From the NCBI GenBank assembly GCA_021018815.1, contig JAITYX010000003.1, positions 3,830,501 to 3,894,500 of the forward strand: DNA of 64,000 bases, written 5' to 3'. Below are positions 21,547-34,011 of this stretch, piece by piece. The position numbers were made by a program, and so were the translations under genes. Source of the stretch: Talinum fruticosum (Eukaryota; Streptophyta; Magnoliopsida; Caryophyllales; Talinaceae). Below the pieces are notes generated by a model. The model did no database searches. It saw only the letters and a program-made list of their open reading frames with translations, and was not told the origin of the DNA. Position 1 is the stretch's first letter. Each line of letters begins with the position of its first letter.

Positions 21547-24500
21547 GAATATCAAGATGGTGTTAACAAGTTTATTGAGACTTCCATCAAACATGTTGTC
21601 AAATTAAATAATGAGTTGATTTTTTGTCCGTGTGGAAGACGTTTGAACTCCTCAAGATTGAGGCATAAGGTTGTAAAAAGTTAGCTATTTGAGCATAGCT
21701 TTGACACATATTATAAGATGTGGATATGGCATAGGGAAGAGGAGTCTTTAAATTATAACTTAGAATAAGAGGAAGGTACAATAAGAATGAAACTAGTATA
21801 TAATTAGAAGATCGAGTTGTTGATATGGTTTGTGACGTGGAAGGTAATTTAGTTTATCAACCGCATGTGTTGGAGCGATTGTTAGCTGATTCGGAGAAGC
21901 CTCTATATCCGGGTGTAATAAATTTATCCATTTATTGTCTTAAGGTTGTTTAACTTTGAAAGCGTGGAATAACTAGAGTGACAAAAGTTTTACAAACTTT
22001 CTTAGTGTGTTGAAAGATATACTTCTAGAAGGCAATGTACAACTCAATTGGCAAAGAGGATGCTATATCTTATAGGCATATGTTACAAGAAGATACATGT
22101 CTGTCCTAATGATTGTATATTATATCGAAAAGAATATGCAAATAGACAAGAATGTCCTAAATGTGGTGTACCTCGTTACAAAATGAAAAACATCCATGGA
22201 GAGAGTCGGAGAGACATCCTGGAAATGTGTTATGGTACTTACCGATAATACCAAGGCTTCGATTCTAGTTTTTAAGTACAAATGATGCCAAGAACTTGAC
22301 GTGGTATGCCGACGGAAGAATCTCTTATGACAAGCTACGTCGTCCTAGGGATTCTCCTTAATGGAAGAAGATAGATTCTATGTTCCCTAAATTTGGTAGA
22401 GAGGCAAGGAATCGCATCTCGGTCTTTGCACAGATGGAATAAACCCACATGGTGGCCTCAGTAGCAAACACAATACTTGATCGGTTTTATTGGTTATATA
22501 CAACCTACCATCCTCATTGTGTATGAAGTGCAAGTACATTATGATGTTATTGCTGATTTTTAGGCCTAAATAGTTTGGAAATGATATAGATGTGTATTTG
22601 GTGCCACTTATTAAAGATCTACAACTCTTGTAGGATGAGGTGTTTTGGTTTTTGGTGCATACCGCCAAGAGCAATTTAGGTTGTACGCTATGAACTTCAC
22701 CATAATAAATGTCTTCCCTACATACGTAAACTTGTCCGGATACACCTTCAAAGGACATAAAGCATCCCCATTTGTGGAGAGGGTACTTACTCTTATCAAC
22801 TTAAGCACGACAAGAAGACGACTTATGTCGGACACCAAAAGTTTCTTCCTTTGTGTCATCATTATCGAAGAAAAAGAAGTCCTTCAATGGTAAACCCAAG
22901 AGGGATTATGCTCAAACTCCATTAACAACACGACAAATTTATAAACAAGTGAAGGATATTGACGTGGAGTTTGGGAAGCGATAGCAACGTTAATTCAAAA
23001 GAAGTGTGTAGAAAAAGAGATCAATATTTTTTTATCTTCAATATTGAAAAGAGTTGTGTATGAAACATAGTCTTGATGTGATACATGTAGAAAAAAACAT
23101 ATGTGAAAGTCTCATTGGCACTTTTTAAAGATATTGCAGAAGGCCAAGGATAGATAGAAAGCAAAACTTGATTTGCATGAAATTGGAAAATGTGAGGAAT
23201 TAGCACCACAATCAAAGGGGAGGAAATTTTTTTCTTACACATTGAGTAGAAGCGAAAAAATGTTTGTGTGAGAGCTTAAAGAAAGCGAGAGTGTCAAAGG
23301 GACATTCTTCAAACATCGGTAGACTTATTTTGATGTTTGATTATAGACTAGTTGGTTTAAAATCGATAGTCGTCATGCTTTGATACAACAATTGCTACCA
23401 GTGGCTATCTTATCGGTGTTGTCGAAACATGTAAGACATTCTATTACAAGACTTGGTTTCTTCTTCAATGCCTTTTGTACTAAAGTCGTTGATTTGGAGA
23501 AATTAGATTATCTTGAGAGTGACGTTATCATTACATTGTTCCATCTTAAGATGTATTTTCCACCATATGTTTTCGATATCATGGTGCACCTAGTGGTCCA
23601 TTTGGTGAGAGAAGTGCACTTCTATGGTCCAATTTTTTATTGATGGATGTACCCGTTTGAACAGTTTATGAACATTCTCAAAGGGTAAATAAGTATCAAT
23701 TGGAATGGTGTATTGTTGAGCCTTACATAACTTAGGAGTGTGTTGAGTTCTGTTGTAAGTATTATCCTCAAATGCAAGTTATTGGTATTCCTAAACATCG
23801 GTACATAGGGAAGTTCACTAGGAAGGGCAAACTAGGGCCAAAAGTATAAACAATCAATTATGTAGTAAGGGATCAAGAGCACCTTTATTTTCTTCAAAAC
23901 AGTGATGAAATGCAGCCTTACATTGAAGAGCACAAGTCTCACACAAGGAAACAAGATCGAGGAAAAAATGAGATATGGGTACTCGCTCAACATAATTGCT
24001 CATTTGTCAATTGATTTAGAGAGAGAATCACTATCCAAAGGGGAGAATCATAAAAATATATCCTACAAACATTGGTAAGATTGGCTTGAAGGTCGGAGTT
24101 AGATGTCATTTCTTACTTGGATATGACATCAATGGATTTATTTTCTCTACAAAGATGCAGGACACTAGGAGCGCCGCACAAAATAATGAGGTTGCACTAG
24201 AGGCTCATGTACTTCATATTTTGAGCTCCAAGGATAGACGTCTTATGGAGTCATTGAGGATATATAGGAGCTAGACTATATTGATGTTTGAGAGTTCCTT
24301 TTTCGATGCAAATAGGTTGATATTAACAACATCGTTCGAGTTGATGAGTTGGGATTCATAATGTTGGATGTTACAAGAGAAGGTTATAAAGGAGATCAAT
24401 TCCTTATGGCATCCCAAGAAAGACAAGTGTTCTATGTTAAGGACATGGTCAATGATAAGCGGTCTGTTGTTCTTCAAGGGATGAGGCATATTATTGGTGG

Positions 24501-24628
24501 GGATGGTGAAGATGTGTGCGAGTTTGTTTATGAGGCTCCACCTTTCTCCTCGGGACTTTATGTCAAAAATGAAGATGCAAAATTTGAAGAAATGTATGTA
24601 AGATTTGATCATCAAAAGGACATATAAA
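21547..24628 (+). pseudogene. CACTA TNP2-type transposase, broken
   Basis: Remnant of the transposase that cuts and moves CACTA elements. Domains in order: transposase-associated domain at 21547-21745 (FCPCGRRLNSSRLRHK, later DTYYKMWIWHREE); TNP2 core from 22048 (CYKKIHVCPNDCILYRKEYA, CPKCGVPRYK), with NLSGYTFKGHKASP near 22735, KKTTYVGHQKFLPLCHHYRR near 22815 and LDVIHVEKNICESLIGTL near 23075; a DUF4218-like part at 23380-23640 (QQLLPVAILSVL, FDIMVHLVVHLVREV) and its tail near 23640-23760; and a DUF4216-like C-terminus at about 24086-24628 (ERQVFYVKDMVNDKRSVVLQ). Many stops and frameshifts separate the blocks. The order matches plant TNP2 proteins, so identity is firm. Confidence 0.88.
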
Positions 24629-25049
24629 TTGAATATCACTCTATACAAGGGAAAAAAAGATATAAATGATGAAGTTATATCTACTCAATAAGAACATTAT
24701 TCTATAAATTAACATAACTTATAAACGAAAATTCTTAGCTAGCCATTTAACTTATAAGTCTTATTTTATTTCTTACACCTTCTCCAAAATAAGTTACCCT
24801 TATTATTCTCTCGTTATTCTATAAATTGTTTTCCTCATACAACTTCTTCAATTAAATAAGTTACTATCAAACCCTCGATTGATTCGACCAATTTGGTGGA
24901 TTCTCAATTATTTTCAAATGTTTGTATTAGAAATAACTTCATGTGATTATTTTTTGTTTATTTAGTTTAAGATGTTAAATCTTTTCTTCTTTTTTTTGTT
25001 CTTGGTATTATTATTCAAATTATCAAATGATTTTTTCCCCTTCTTATAG
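24629..25049 (+). other. CACTA intergenic region
   Basis: AT-rich spacer between the TNP2 pseudogene and the second ORF. No features. Confidence 0.45.
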
Positions 25050-25271
25050 GTTAAATGGAACAATGAGGTTTCTCCTACTACAAGTACCAAGAAGATGACA
25101 AGATAAATAACGATGAAGAATGAGAAGTTGACACGTAACAAAGAATATCCAACTTTTCTTACTAAGGTCCAGTTCAATCAGCACAACAATCTGGTTGGTG
25201 CAGGGAAAGTTCTCTTTAAGAGCTTTCTTGAAGCGACTGCTTGTATACATTTGAAAATCTATATCCCTACT
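25050..25271 (+). pseudogene. CACTA second ORF, upstream exon (split by insertion)
   Basis: The frame from about 25110 reads TKVQFNQHNNLVGAGKVLF, then KSFLEATACIHLKIYIP. This resembles the start of the conserved region of the second CACTA protein (plant transposase, Ptta/En/Spm type), which begins with a hydrophobic-x-[FW]-N segment, a G-P/A-G turn and SFLG. It is cut at 25271 by the gypsy element, and the coding sequence resumes at 38178-38184. Confidence 0.6.
25266..25271. repeat. Target site duplication, left copy
   Basis: CCTACT lies directly before the LTR start. The same six bases follow the 3' LTR at 38178-38183. A 5-bp duplication (CTACT) would imply one extra base at the right LTR end. 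Confidence 0.85.
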
Positions 25272-26593
25272 TGTTGAGTCCAAAATTATGATATTTTTAA
25301 TACCTTTTTATATCTTATTTTGTTTATAATAATTATTAAATTAAAAATTTTAATTTGATTTGTTTAATTTTATAGAAAGTGGGAAAGAATTCGAAAAAAT
25401 AATATGAAGAGCTCATAATTGCAAGATGGGATAATCTACTTGAAGTCGGGTCAAATTGAGCCCAAAACGTGTACTATCACACGACCCTTTTAGCCAGGCC
25501 CAAACTCCCTTCCTGAAACCCTCTATTTTATGCCTCACGTTTCCCCTTTCCCTCTTCCTCAACTCCTAGCCTCTCTATCCCCTTCCTCTTCACGAGGCTT
25601 CCACACAACCACAAGCCCAACCATCTCTTCTCCCTCTCGGTCCCCTAACCACCGAAATCCAGCAAACCCAGCAAACCCGAAATCCCCTTTCCCCACTCAA
25701 ACTCTATCTCCTCTCGGATATTTCGTGTCCTGGGCGAAGCTAGAAGAGCAGAACAAGAGGAGGAGACCGAGGCTATAAAAAGGAAGAAGCAGAGCACAGA
25801 ACCAAGAGGCCGAACGGCGGAGGCAAAGGTGTGACAGACCGGAGCCAAGCCAAGGTCCAAGTTAGGTTTAATTTTCATTCTTCAAGTTTAGTTTCCAAAA
25901 ATTCACTTTTAGATTTCTGAGTTCTTCTTTCTTGAATTTGAGATTTGTAGTTTTGGATTCGTAAATTTTAGAAGTAGTTCGATCTTTTGTGAATTTAGTG
26001 AGAATTTAGTTTTTGGCATTGAATACATCTAGCGTTTGTATCTCTGCTCCGGTTCGATCTGTCTGGTTCTGCCGTGTGACAAGCAGACGAAGATTTTAGC
26101 TTCGAACGATTCTGTTCAATCTGGTTTTGTGCTGGATATAATCCTTCTTAAGCATCTCAATTTCCCGTCCCCTGTTTCATTATGCCTGCGATGATTCGTT
26201 TCTGGTTTTGTTTGATGGATGAAGCTATTTGGCCGTATGTGTTCAGTTCTGTTGGATTGTTGCAGCTTTGTTTGGTTCAGTTTCAATTAAAAATACTCTT
26301 ATCTGGATTCTTGAATCTCAATTAACGTAGCGTCTTAGATGATATATTGTGCAATTAGTTATGCTTGAAGTTATTTCATAAGTAGTTACGTTTTGATTTT
26401 AGGTTATTCAATTTGATTTAGGTTATTAGTTTATGAGTTAGTATGTTTATGCATTTTCTGATTTTAGTACTTAAGGCAAGTTTTAGGGTAATAGGTTTTC
26501 AAGTGCCGTTAGAGTCGTTTTGCAATCTGATTTTGATTTGATTCCACCTCTATGGTTCGACAAATCCCCATACTCCCTAGAATCACTTTAATA
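25272..26593 (+). repeat. 5' LTR of the gag-only element
   Basis: Aligned with 36872-38177 over its whole length, with scattered substitutions and small indels. Its last bases (TAATA) are decayed relative to CAACA in the 3' copy. The ORFs at about 25530-25778 and 37124-37372 are the same LTR-borne low-complexity frame and are not treated as a gene. Confidence 0.9.
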
Positions 26594-26598
26594 AAAAA

Positions 26599-26616
26599 TG
26601 GGGCTGTTGTCGAGGA
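26599..26616 (+). other. Degenerate primer binding site, tRNA-Asp
   Basis: TGGGGCTGTTGTCGAGGA matches the tRNA-Asp complement at 14 of 18 positions. Three of the four differences are C-to-T or G-to-A. Confidence 0.75.
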
Positions 26617-26989
26617 CGGAATTAATTGAAATTAGGTTGTAAATCAATTGTGTAAATTTTTGTTTGAGTGTTAGTTTAAATTTTAGTTTCTATTTGAGAT
26701 CCATATTTTGGCCTAGTGTCTTGGTTTTTTATTTATTTTTAATTTTGATTTTTTTGTTTCGTTTGGTTTAATTAGTGAGTTAGAGAGTTTAGTTTTATTT
26801 GGAGTTTGTTTATATTATTTTTCTTTAGTTTTAGTGTTAGTTGTTTTATGTCTAAGTTTTAATTTATTTTAATTTATTTTTGTTTTAGTTGTTTGATTTC
26901 TAAAAAAAAAAGAACAAAAAAAAATTAGAAAAACAAAAAAGACCAAAAATATAATTGTGGGGTTGTCAGGGCATGAGTTGTTGTTGAGT

Positions 26990-28629
26990 TACAAAACCTA
27001 AAGAAGAGAAAATAATTGAATTTGAATCATATGAGAAAATCTTGAGTGATCTCTTTTATTCTTGTAGGAACTTTAGTGAATCATATTGCTCTTTTGGTTA
27101 TACTAGACTATATTCGGATGCTCCCAAAAGTCTATAGTTATGAAGATTCATATATATTTTTGATGGAATTCGATGAAGTGATTTCTATGATACATTTTCC
27201 TAATAGGATGCTGCCAAAAGATGGATGTAAAGCTTAAGCGCTAATTTTATTTCTAGTTGGGATGATTTTGTTAAAACGTTTTTGAGAAAATATTTTCCTA
27301 ATAGCAAAACCGTAAAGTTAAGAAATGAAATCAATTAATTTATTCAAATGGATAGAAAATCATTTTAGAATTACTTTGAAAGATTTAAGAATTTGTTGGC
27401 CCAATATCCCCATCATGGTTTAGAATAGTATTGTGTTGTCCCAAATTGTTTACGAAGGATTTGACCAACAGATTAGGATCATGCTAGAGTCCATGTCTCG
27501 TGGTTTTTTTCTTTTTAAGAGTTTTGTTGTTGCTTGGGAATTTTTAAAGGAATTAACGTAAAAACGATGCAATGAGAAACAATTAGAGATGAGAGTCCGA
27601 ATTCTAGGATTAATGGTTCAAAAAAGGGGGTCATGTTGTTTTCGATGTGAGTTACCTTGAGTTCAAAATTGGTGCACTTAAAAATATGATAAGGGAGTTA
27701 ACTTTTCAACCTCAATCTTTCCATACTTCTTTGGTATCATGTTCTCATTTTCAAGTCTTAGATCACCTTTTTAATAATTTTCCTTACTTAGCCACATGCC
27801 AAGAATAAGTGCAAGTGAATATTGCATTTCAAAGGTCTACGTTTGACTATTACTCTCCTACCTTTAATGAAAGGTTGAAATATCACCCTAATTTTTCATG
27901 GAGTAGAAGACCTAATACCGTAGGTCAAAACATGCCCCAACCCACTTTGTTTCATTATGGATCCCACCGGAGACCAGCTTTATCCAGTCATGCCCAATGC
28001 ATTTAGACCACCACCTCCCATTGCTCAAACTCCACCTCCCATTGCAAAAACCCAAACCTCCTTCTAGTTATACTCATGTTGATAAAAGTCATAATAACAT
28101 GGAGAAAATGTTTAAGATTATGACTGAGCAGTTGACCCAAGTTAAAGGAATTTTTCTTAGTCAACCGGAGGTGAACCCTAACATTGTCACTTCTTTTTCT
28201 ATGGAACCGTTAGTGAATGATATTTCTTAGGTCGAACAAGAAATTGATAATCATGTGAGTAACCAAGAATTATATCCTCACACTATGGCCCAAAAGTTAT
28301 TTTCCCACTCTTATTCTCGAGAGACCGATTTATCCATTACTTCTAAGGACACTACCGATGGTGTTCCTCCAAAAACCTTTGTTCCTTTTTCTAATATAAA
28401 GGAAACTAAGGAAAAAGATACCATACAGACAGAACCTTCACCTCTTATAGATTCTTCCTCTCCTAATGTCATATACGTTCATGAACTTGAAATGCATGGT
28501 AGTTGTGAGAATGAGCATAATATACCTATTGAATCAAAGATCTTAGTAGAAAAGGTTATTTGTTTTGAGAACATTGATCATGCTAATTTCTTAGTTTATT
28601 TTAAATCCTTTTCGTTGACCGCATCATAA
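26990..28629 (+). pseudogene. gag: Gag of the gag-only element, broken
   Basis: The capsid-like part (about 27046-27500, several frames) includes SWDDFVKTFLRKYFPNSKTVK near 27250, FERFKNLLAQYPHHGLE near 27380 and other features of the retrotransposon gag domain, with stops. Downstream, 27809-28006 has a YYSPTFNERLKYHPNFSW segment resembling the Pro/Asn-rich linker of Athila gag (compare 4620-4670). A further frame (28092-28629) has a helical EKMFKIMTEQLTQ stretch and an acidic Ser/Thr-rich tail. No zinc knuckle was recognised. At least four lesions. There is no polymerase downstream. Confidence 0.72.
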
Positions 28630-29810
28630 CTAACCATCAATTTGAACTTTCCGAGTCCCTACTTTATCAATATAAAACTTATGTATCTACTAATGTTGGT
28701 TCACAATTTGAGAAGTTGAAACAGACTCTTAATGGTGTTGCATTGATATTATGCATGTATTCTTTTTGGCACCAACTCTTTAGTTTTTGTTACTTGTATT
28801 TTGTTGAAAGTTATTCATCCAGATTTGATAAATTGTTACATGATTTAATGAGATTTAAATTGGGATGGCATCTTGAGTTGATATGGAGTGGTCGATGCTT
28901 CATGAGTCTCCATTTGAACCGATTTTAAGAGACTTTAACTTAGGTGTACCTAACACCTAACCTAATATAATCATTCCTCCCTCTATTCCCGTTATATTTT
29001 ATTTTCTTTTGTACTTTGATACTTTATTCTCTTTTTCTTTTTAGTCATGTCATTTTTTTTACTTGTTTTTGAGTCTTCTTTTAGTTTTGTAAATATTTAT
29101 TTATTTATTTAGTTTTATTTTTCTTTGAGATTCTTCCCATTCACAATGAAAATATTGTCAAGTTTAGGTGTGGGGGTGGGGAAATCTTTCTTTTTTAAAA
29201 AAAATTCAAAAAGATTTTCTTTTATTTTGAGAGATATTATATATGTTTTGATTAATTTTTAAACCATTATTACTTAGCTGTTAAGTTGTAAAAATGGAAA
29301 TATACTTGATAATACTCACCTCTTAGATGACAATCATAAACTCATTTTTTTAATCTTGGCATATCATGGGAATTTGTAAAATCCGAACCTACCTTTATAA
29401 AAGTCGTTTGCTCTTAGATCCGAAGCTGTCATTGATTAATTCACCCACTTGTATTGAGTAAAAAATAAACTTCATGTTGCATCGAAAGAAAGAAAAAAAA
29501 ATCGGGAATGATAAGAACCCTTTGAGCCATGCGTTATTGGGTGCTACCTTTGAGGCAATAGTTGCTAGTGGACAAGATTTGTTTCCCGAATGAAAAAAAA
29601 GTACTAGTCAAGTTGGTTAAATCGGTTGTGTAAGTCTAAAGTAAGGGAGTAGTGGTACACTTGCACATCACGCACTATGTTAGTTTGACTATTTTAATGG
29701 GAAAAAGAGGTGGAAATATTGATATATATTTGTCGTCAAAAGAGTGTGAGATTTGATATGTATAATATACCTAGATACAAGTTGATAAATGAGTATCAAA
29801 TGTAATCGAT
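28630..29810 (+). other. 3' noncoding region of the gag-only element
   Basis: No supported gene; the ORF at 28716-28928 shows no family features. The stretch from about 29075 to 29330 closely matches the complement of about 46110-46400 in the antisense pol-bearing element, showing common ancestry. Confidence 0.65.
29142..29182 (+). other. Hairpin and internal PPT-like tract
   Basis: ACAAT...ATTGT can form a small stem, followed by CAAGTTTAGGTGTGGGGG. The same arrangement is found at 46285-46325 (antisense) and, in looser form, near 11337-11370 in Athila. It lies about 0.94 kb from the 3' LTR once the LINE is subtracted. Confidence 0.5.
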
Positions 29811-29826
29811 TGATTTGGATATGTAT
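29811..29826. repeat. LINE target site duplication, left copy
   Basis: TGATTTGGATATGTAT, identical to 36584-36599. The length of 16 bases is typical of LINE insertion. Confidence 0.88.
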
Positions 29827-29889
29827 TTTTTTATTTTTTGAAAAGGTAAGAAGAACAACTAATAGGTAGCCCTTTTCGCAAGGGTTCTA

Positions 29890-30591
29890 CTCTAAGTTGT
29901 CCTCCATTAAAATGGAGAGAAAAGAAGAAGAGGGGATAGAAAACCAAATTAAAGTAGAATAAATACAATGACCAAACTTGCTACCCAGATCAACAGCTCG
30001 ATTCCTTTCTCTAAATGTGTGATGAATAAAAACTTGGTCGCACATCCGAAGGAAACAATGAGTGTCTTGAATCGGCGTCTGGATTTCCCAAGGAACCTGA
30101 ATTTCACCTTTAATTGCTTTAATGACCGTTAGATTATTTCCTTCCAAAATGATAGAATGAAATCTCATTTGAACTGCTACTTTAACATCATTTCTCATGT
30201 CGGTAGCCTCTGCTAAAAGAACCGAGGATGACCCCAAATTTGTTGCTATAGTTTGAAGAAACCCGCCATCCTAACTTATGATAACGAAGCCTCCCGTCAC
30301 CGCCGAAGAAGACCTTGAACCGTCGAAGTTGACTTTAATGAATCCAACAGGTGGTTTGTGCCAACAAATCGGATGGTTAGAAGTGTTGGCACGTAGTGAG
30401 GGGGAAGGTGGGGATGGGTAGAAATGTTGATCTAGTCTGTTCCTAGATCGCCATTCAGCCCAAGATGATTTGGCTCGAAGGATTGTGCCAATGGAATTGA
30501 AAGATCTATTGTTGAAAACTTTATCATTTCTGCTCTTCCAAATACTCCATAACAAATGAATCACACGGATCATCCGAGTTGGTTTTCTCAA
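29890..30591 (-). pseudogene. LINE RNase H-like C-terminal domain
   Basis: Two frames cover the domain: 30591-30271 with IRVIHLLWSIWKSRNDKVF, then WHKPPVGFIKVNFDGS (first acidic residue of the RNase H fold), and 30237-29887 with LLAEATDMRNDVKVAVQM, HSIILEGNN (further acidic positions) and the closing FIHHTFRERNRAVD, where the usual N-x-x-A-D is nearly kept. A stop and frameshift near 30240-30270 break it. Confidence 0.8.
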
Positions 30592-30654
30592 CCTTCCGAG
30601 TGTATAGATAATCCGATTCGAGAGAAGGATTCTACAATTGGCTTATATTCACCT

Positions 30655-31030
30655 CTAGCCACTTATGTTGAAAAGATGTATCCCAAATGTCCGTGACACA
30701 AGTGCATTATGAAAAAGATGGTCGATTGACTCATAATGGTCTTGACAAAGCGGACAAATAGTGTCAATGTTCAACCTTCTTTTAGCTAGGTTATCCCGTG
30801 TTGATAAAGCATTGTGACCAATTTGCCACATAAATATTTTCAACTTAGGCATCAAATCCATATTCCAAATCCACGCAAAATCCCACGATGGTGAGTTAGT
30901 GGGAATATTATGGGCATTCCAAGTGGCGGACTTAGTGGTAAACTTTCCACTCGCTAGACAAACCCCAACAAACGAAATCCTCAATATCCCGAAAAGAAAG
31001 AGGGATAGTCTTAATAACTTGACAAACATC
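30655..31030 (-). pseudogene. LINE zf-RVT zinc-binding domain
   Basis: Contains FAWIWNMDLMPKLKIFMWQI, then DNLAKRRLNIDTICPLCQDH and ESIDHLFHNA. The W-x-x-x-W-x...P-K, C-x-x-C and E-S-x-x-H pattern is that of the zf-RVT domain that follows plant LINE reverse transcriptases. Confidence 0.82.
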
Positions 31031-31699
31031 CGTCGGAAGAAAAGAATTAAGACGTATCGGATCCCATTCTTTACCCGGGGTTATAAATTCACTTAATGTG
31101 GCATCCAAAGAGGGAATATTCGGAATATTATTGTCATATTAATTCAATAACTTACAATTACCACACCGGAAATCATGCCGAATTTCGTATTTTTACCATT
31201 GCCTATTTTCCATCTTAAGCCCCTTTTAAAAGATCACGTTCTTTAAGCAAGCATTTCCAAACCCAAGAATCGAAGTTTTTATTTTCCTTGAGAAAAAGTC
31301 CTGTGATAGTGGATACTTAGTTCTCATTATTGACCCCGTAAATTATTTTCTTCATATAAGTATTTCCAAATAAGTTTACAAAGAAAAGCTTGGTTAATCG
31401 CCTCAATTTTCCTAAGGCCTAAACCCCCAATTTCTTGGGAGTACAAATTTTATCTCAAGCTCCCATTGGTAACCCATTGGCATCCCGAGATTTTTTCCAA
31501 AAAAATCCCGATTAATTTTATCTAGAGAGTTAGACGTGCTTTTAGGTAGTTTAAAACTCGCATCACATGAGCTAGTAGGGATTCAAGATTAGATTGTATA
31601 AGTACCATCCTACCCGCTTTAGAGAGCGAATTAGCTTTCCAGCTTTGTAATTTGCTATCTACTCTCGCTAAAAATCCACAAAAATAGAGTTGTTGGCTC

Positions 31700-32933
31700 T
31701 ACCTTTGAAAATAGGACAACCTAGGTATTTTCCCAAAGAATCCGAATGCGAAATATTAAACACAAAGGCAACCGTATTCCTATCGGTAGTCGAAGAGTTT
31801 CTGGAAAAACAATCTCCGACTTACGAAAATTAATAAGTTGGTCATACCGACTACGTAAATAATTTAGAATATTATGGAGCCTAAGGCATGTCTCAAAATT
31901 GGCCTTACAAAACAAAAGGCTAGCATCCGCAAACAACAAGCATGAGATTTTTTGTGCTTGCGGACAAATTTTAATCCCAATCCCTTATTTACTGGTTCGA
32001 GGCGGCAAGATGAAACCTATACGCCAAAACATCTATACACAATATGAACAAATATGGTGATAGGGGGTCGCCTTGCCTCTGTCCTCTAGATGGTTGGAAA
32101 AAACCACAAGACTCATCGTTGATGATAATTGAATATGTAATCGAAGTAATACATTCCCGTATCCAGTTAATCCAAACTTAATGGAAACCCAAATCCTTGA
32201 GATAAGCAAAGATAAAATCCCATTCAATTCTATCATAAGCTTTTTCCATATCCAATTTCAAGTCCAATATAAGCTTGTTTCCCTTTAATATCCCCAAATT
32301 TATTAATGACTTCATGTGCCAAAAGAATATTATCATGGATATCCCTATTAGGCATGAAGGCACTCTGGTAGGGACTCGACAATCCTTTGTACAATATGCC
32401 TTAACCTATTGACTAGAATTTTCGAAATAGTCTTTGTAAAGACTATTGCACAAACCGATTGGTCTAAAGTGCGAAGTAAGCGAAGGGCTTATAACTTTCG
32501 GTATTAACGCAATGAAGGTATGATTAACCTCTTTTAATAACTTTCCATTATTAAAAAATCCATAATGCACGCAGTAGTGTCATTACCAATAATATCCCAA
32601 TGTTGTTGGAAGAACTCAGCGCCAAAGCCCGGCCCTAGAGCTTTAGTCGGGTTCATTTGGAAAACATTTGTCTTGACCTCAGCAGGTGAAATTGGAAGGA
32701 TGAGTTGGTTATTATCGTCATTGGTAAGCCGGACCGGCAGATTAGTGCACATCTCGTGTTCTATTAGTACCCTGTTGAGACTTAAATCTTTGTGAAAAGT
32801 CCGTAACAAATATTAGTTGAATATCCTCTTTATCATGGATCCATCCTCCCGACTCATCTTTAATTCTGAATATATTCATTTTTTTCTTCTCGCAAAGAAC
32901 AACTACGATGAAAGAAATTAGAGTTTCTATCAC
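31700..32933 (-). pseudogene. LINE reverse transcriptase, active site changed
   Basis: Blocks of a LINE RT in order: 32809-32534 with ISPAEVKTNVFQMNPTKALGP; 32363-32178 with LDMEKAYDRIEWDF; 32236-32033 with the RG-x-RQGDPLSP equivalent, degraded; 31939-31721 with LFADASLLFCKA, where the catalytic F-A-D-D box reads F-A-D-A. The second aspartate is lost, so the enzyme would be inactive even without the stops and frameshifts. Confidence 0.87.
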
Positions 32934-33078
32934 CCTTAGTCAACCATTCTTTTCGATAAAACTTTCCCCAATATTTCGATTAAACAAAACAAGTCGCTCC
33001 CTTTGTTTGATTAAGCAAGCTTGCCAATGTAATAATCTATGATTGCAAGGGTCGAGACAGTATTTTATCTTCCACAAT

Positions 33079-34011
33079 CTATAAAAGATTCGAATTCATT
33101 TCTACCTTGTGAGGGTAGTTACTACGGATTTTAGAGGCCCATAGTTTAAGCTTAGATTTAACATTCTTGAGTTTACTAACAACTTTGTACATAAGCGTCC
33201 CTCGCGGGTGTCCATTCCATTGTTGTTTGACAATTTTATTAACTTCTAGGTAATTCGACCGGTGATTCCGAAATCTAAATTTTCGATAAGAATGCCGATG
33301 AATAATAGGGCTAGAATCCAACAGGATGTAGCTATGATCCGAACATAAGAATGACCCATGAGAAATGGAGCAATTGGGGTACATATTCCGCCAATTAGAG
33401 CATGCAATAGCTCTATCTAATCTTTCATAGATTAGATGTCCTTTCAAAAAAATTTTCCAAGTGAATACTGCTAGAGGTAGGAATGGATTCTCCTTGGATG
33501 CTAGAAAGAAAATTCCTCATGCGTTTTACATTGTTGAGAGATAATTTAACACCTCCCACTTTTTCATTTAAACATTCCATTCCATTGAAATCCCCGATAA
33601 TACACCATGTTAAATTAATTAAACAATTAACTTCATGCTATTGATTCCAAAAACTGACTTGTTAATAGCTTGAGCTGGCCCATAGATCCCCGTAATAATA
33701 CATTCTTTTTGTATGCTTTTATCAAGTACATAGAGGTGAATAAACCTCTTGTCTTTAATAATCACATTGGCTGAAATATTACAATTATTCCGGAGAACTT
33801 ACATACCCCCACAATGATTATGAGGTAGAACATAATCAAAATGATCGAATCCCAAGGAGGATATAATTTTCTTAGTACTTGCTTCATTAGTCATAGTTTC
33901 GATTAAAAATAAAATATCGAGTCTAATTTTCCGATTGAGAATCGGAACTTCTTGTCTAACTTGGTGCTTTTTAGCACCCGAACATTCCATGCAACTATTT
34001 TCATAAATCAA
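33079..34011 (-). pseudogene. LINE endonuclease domain, broken
   Basis: The start at 34011-33799 reads through KIRLDILFLIETMTNE, the L-x-E-T active-site block of the AP-endonuclease-like domain, then GFDHFDYVLPHNHCGGM. The C-terminal part is at 33447-33079 with YERLDRAIACSNWRNMYP and SFLCSDHSYILLD, the S-D-H catalytic motif. The middle (33450-33800) is frameshifted. This domain nicks the target DNA in L1 elements. Confidence 0.83.

Noticed and set aside
25530..25778. 82-residue ORF repeated at 37124-37372
   Set aside because: Both are the same LTR segment of the gag-only element; the repetition reflects LTR duplication. The minus-strand ORFs there are shadows.
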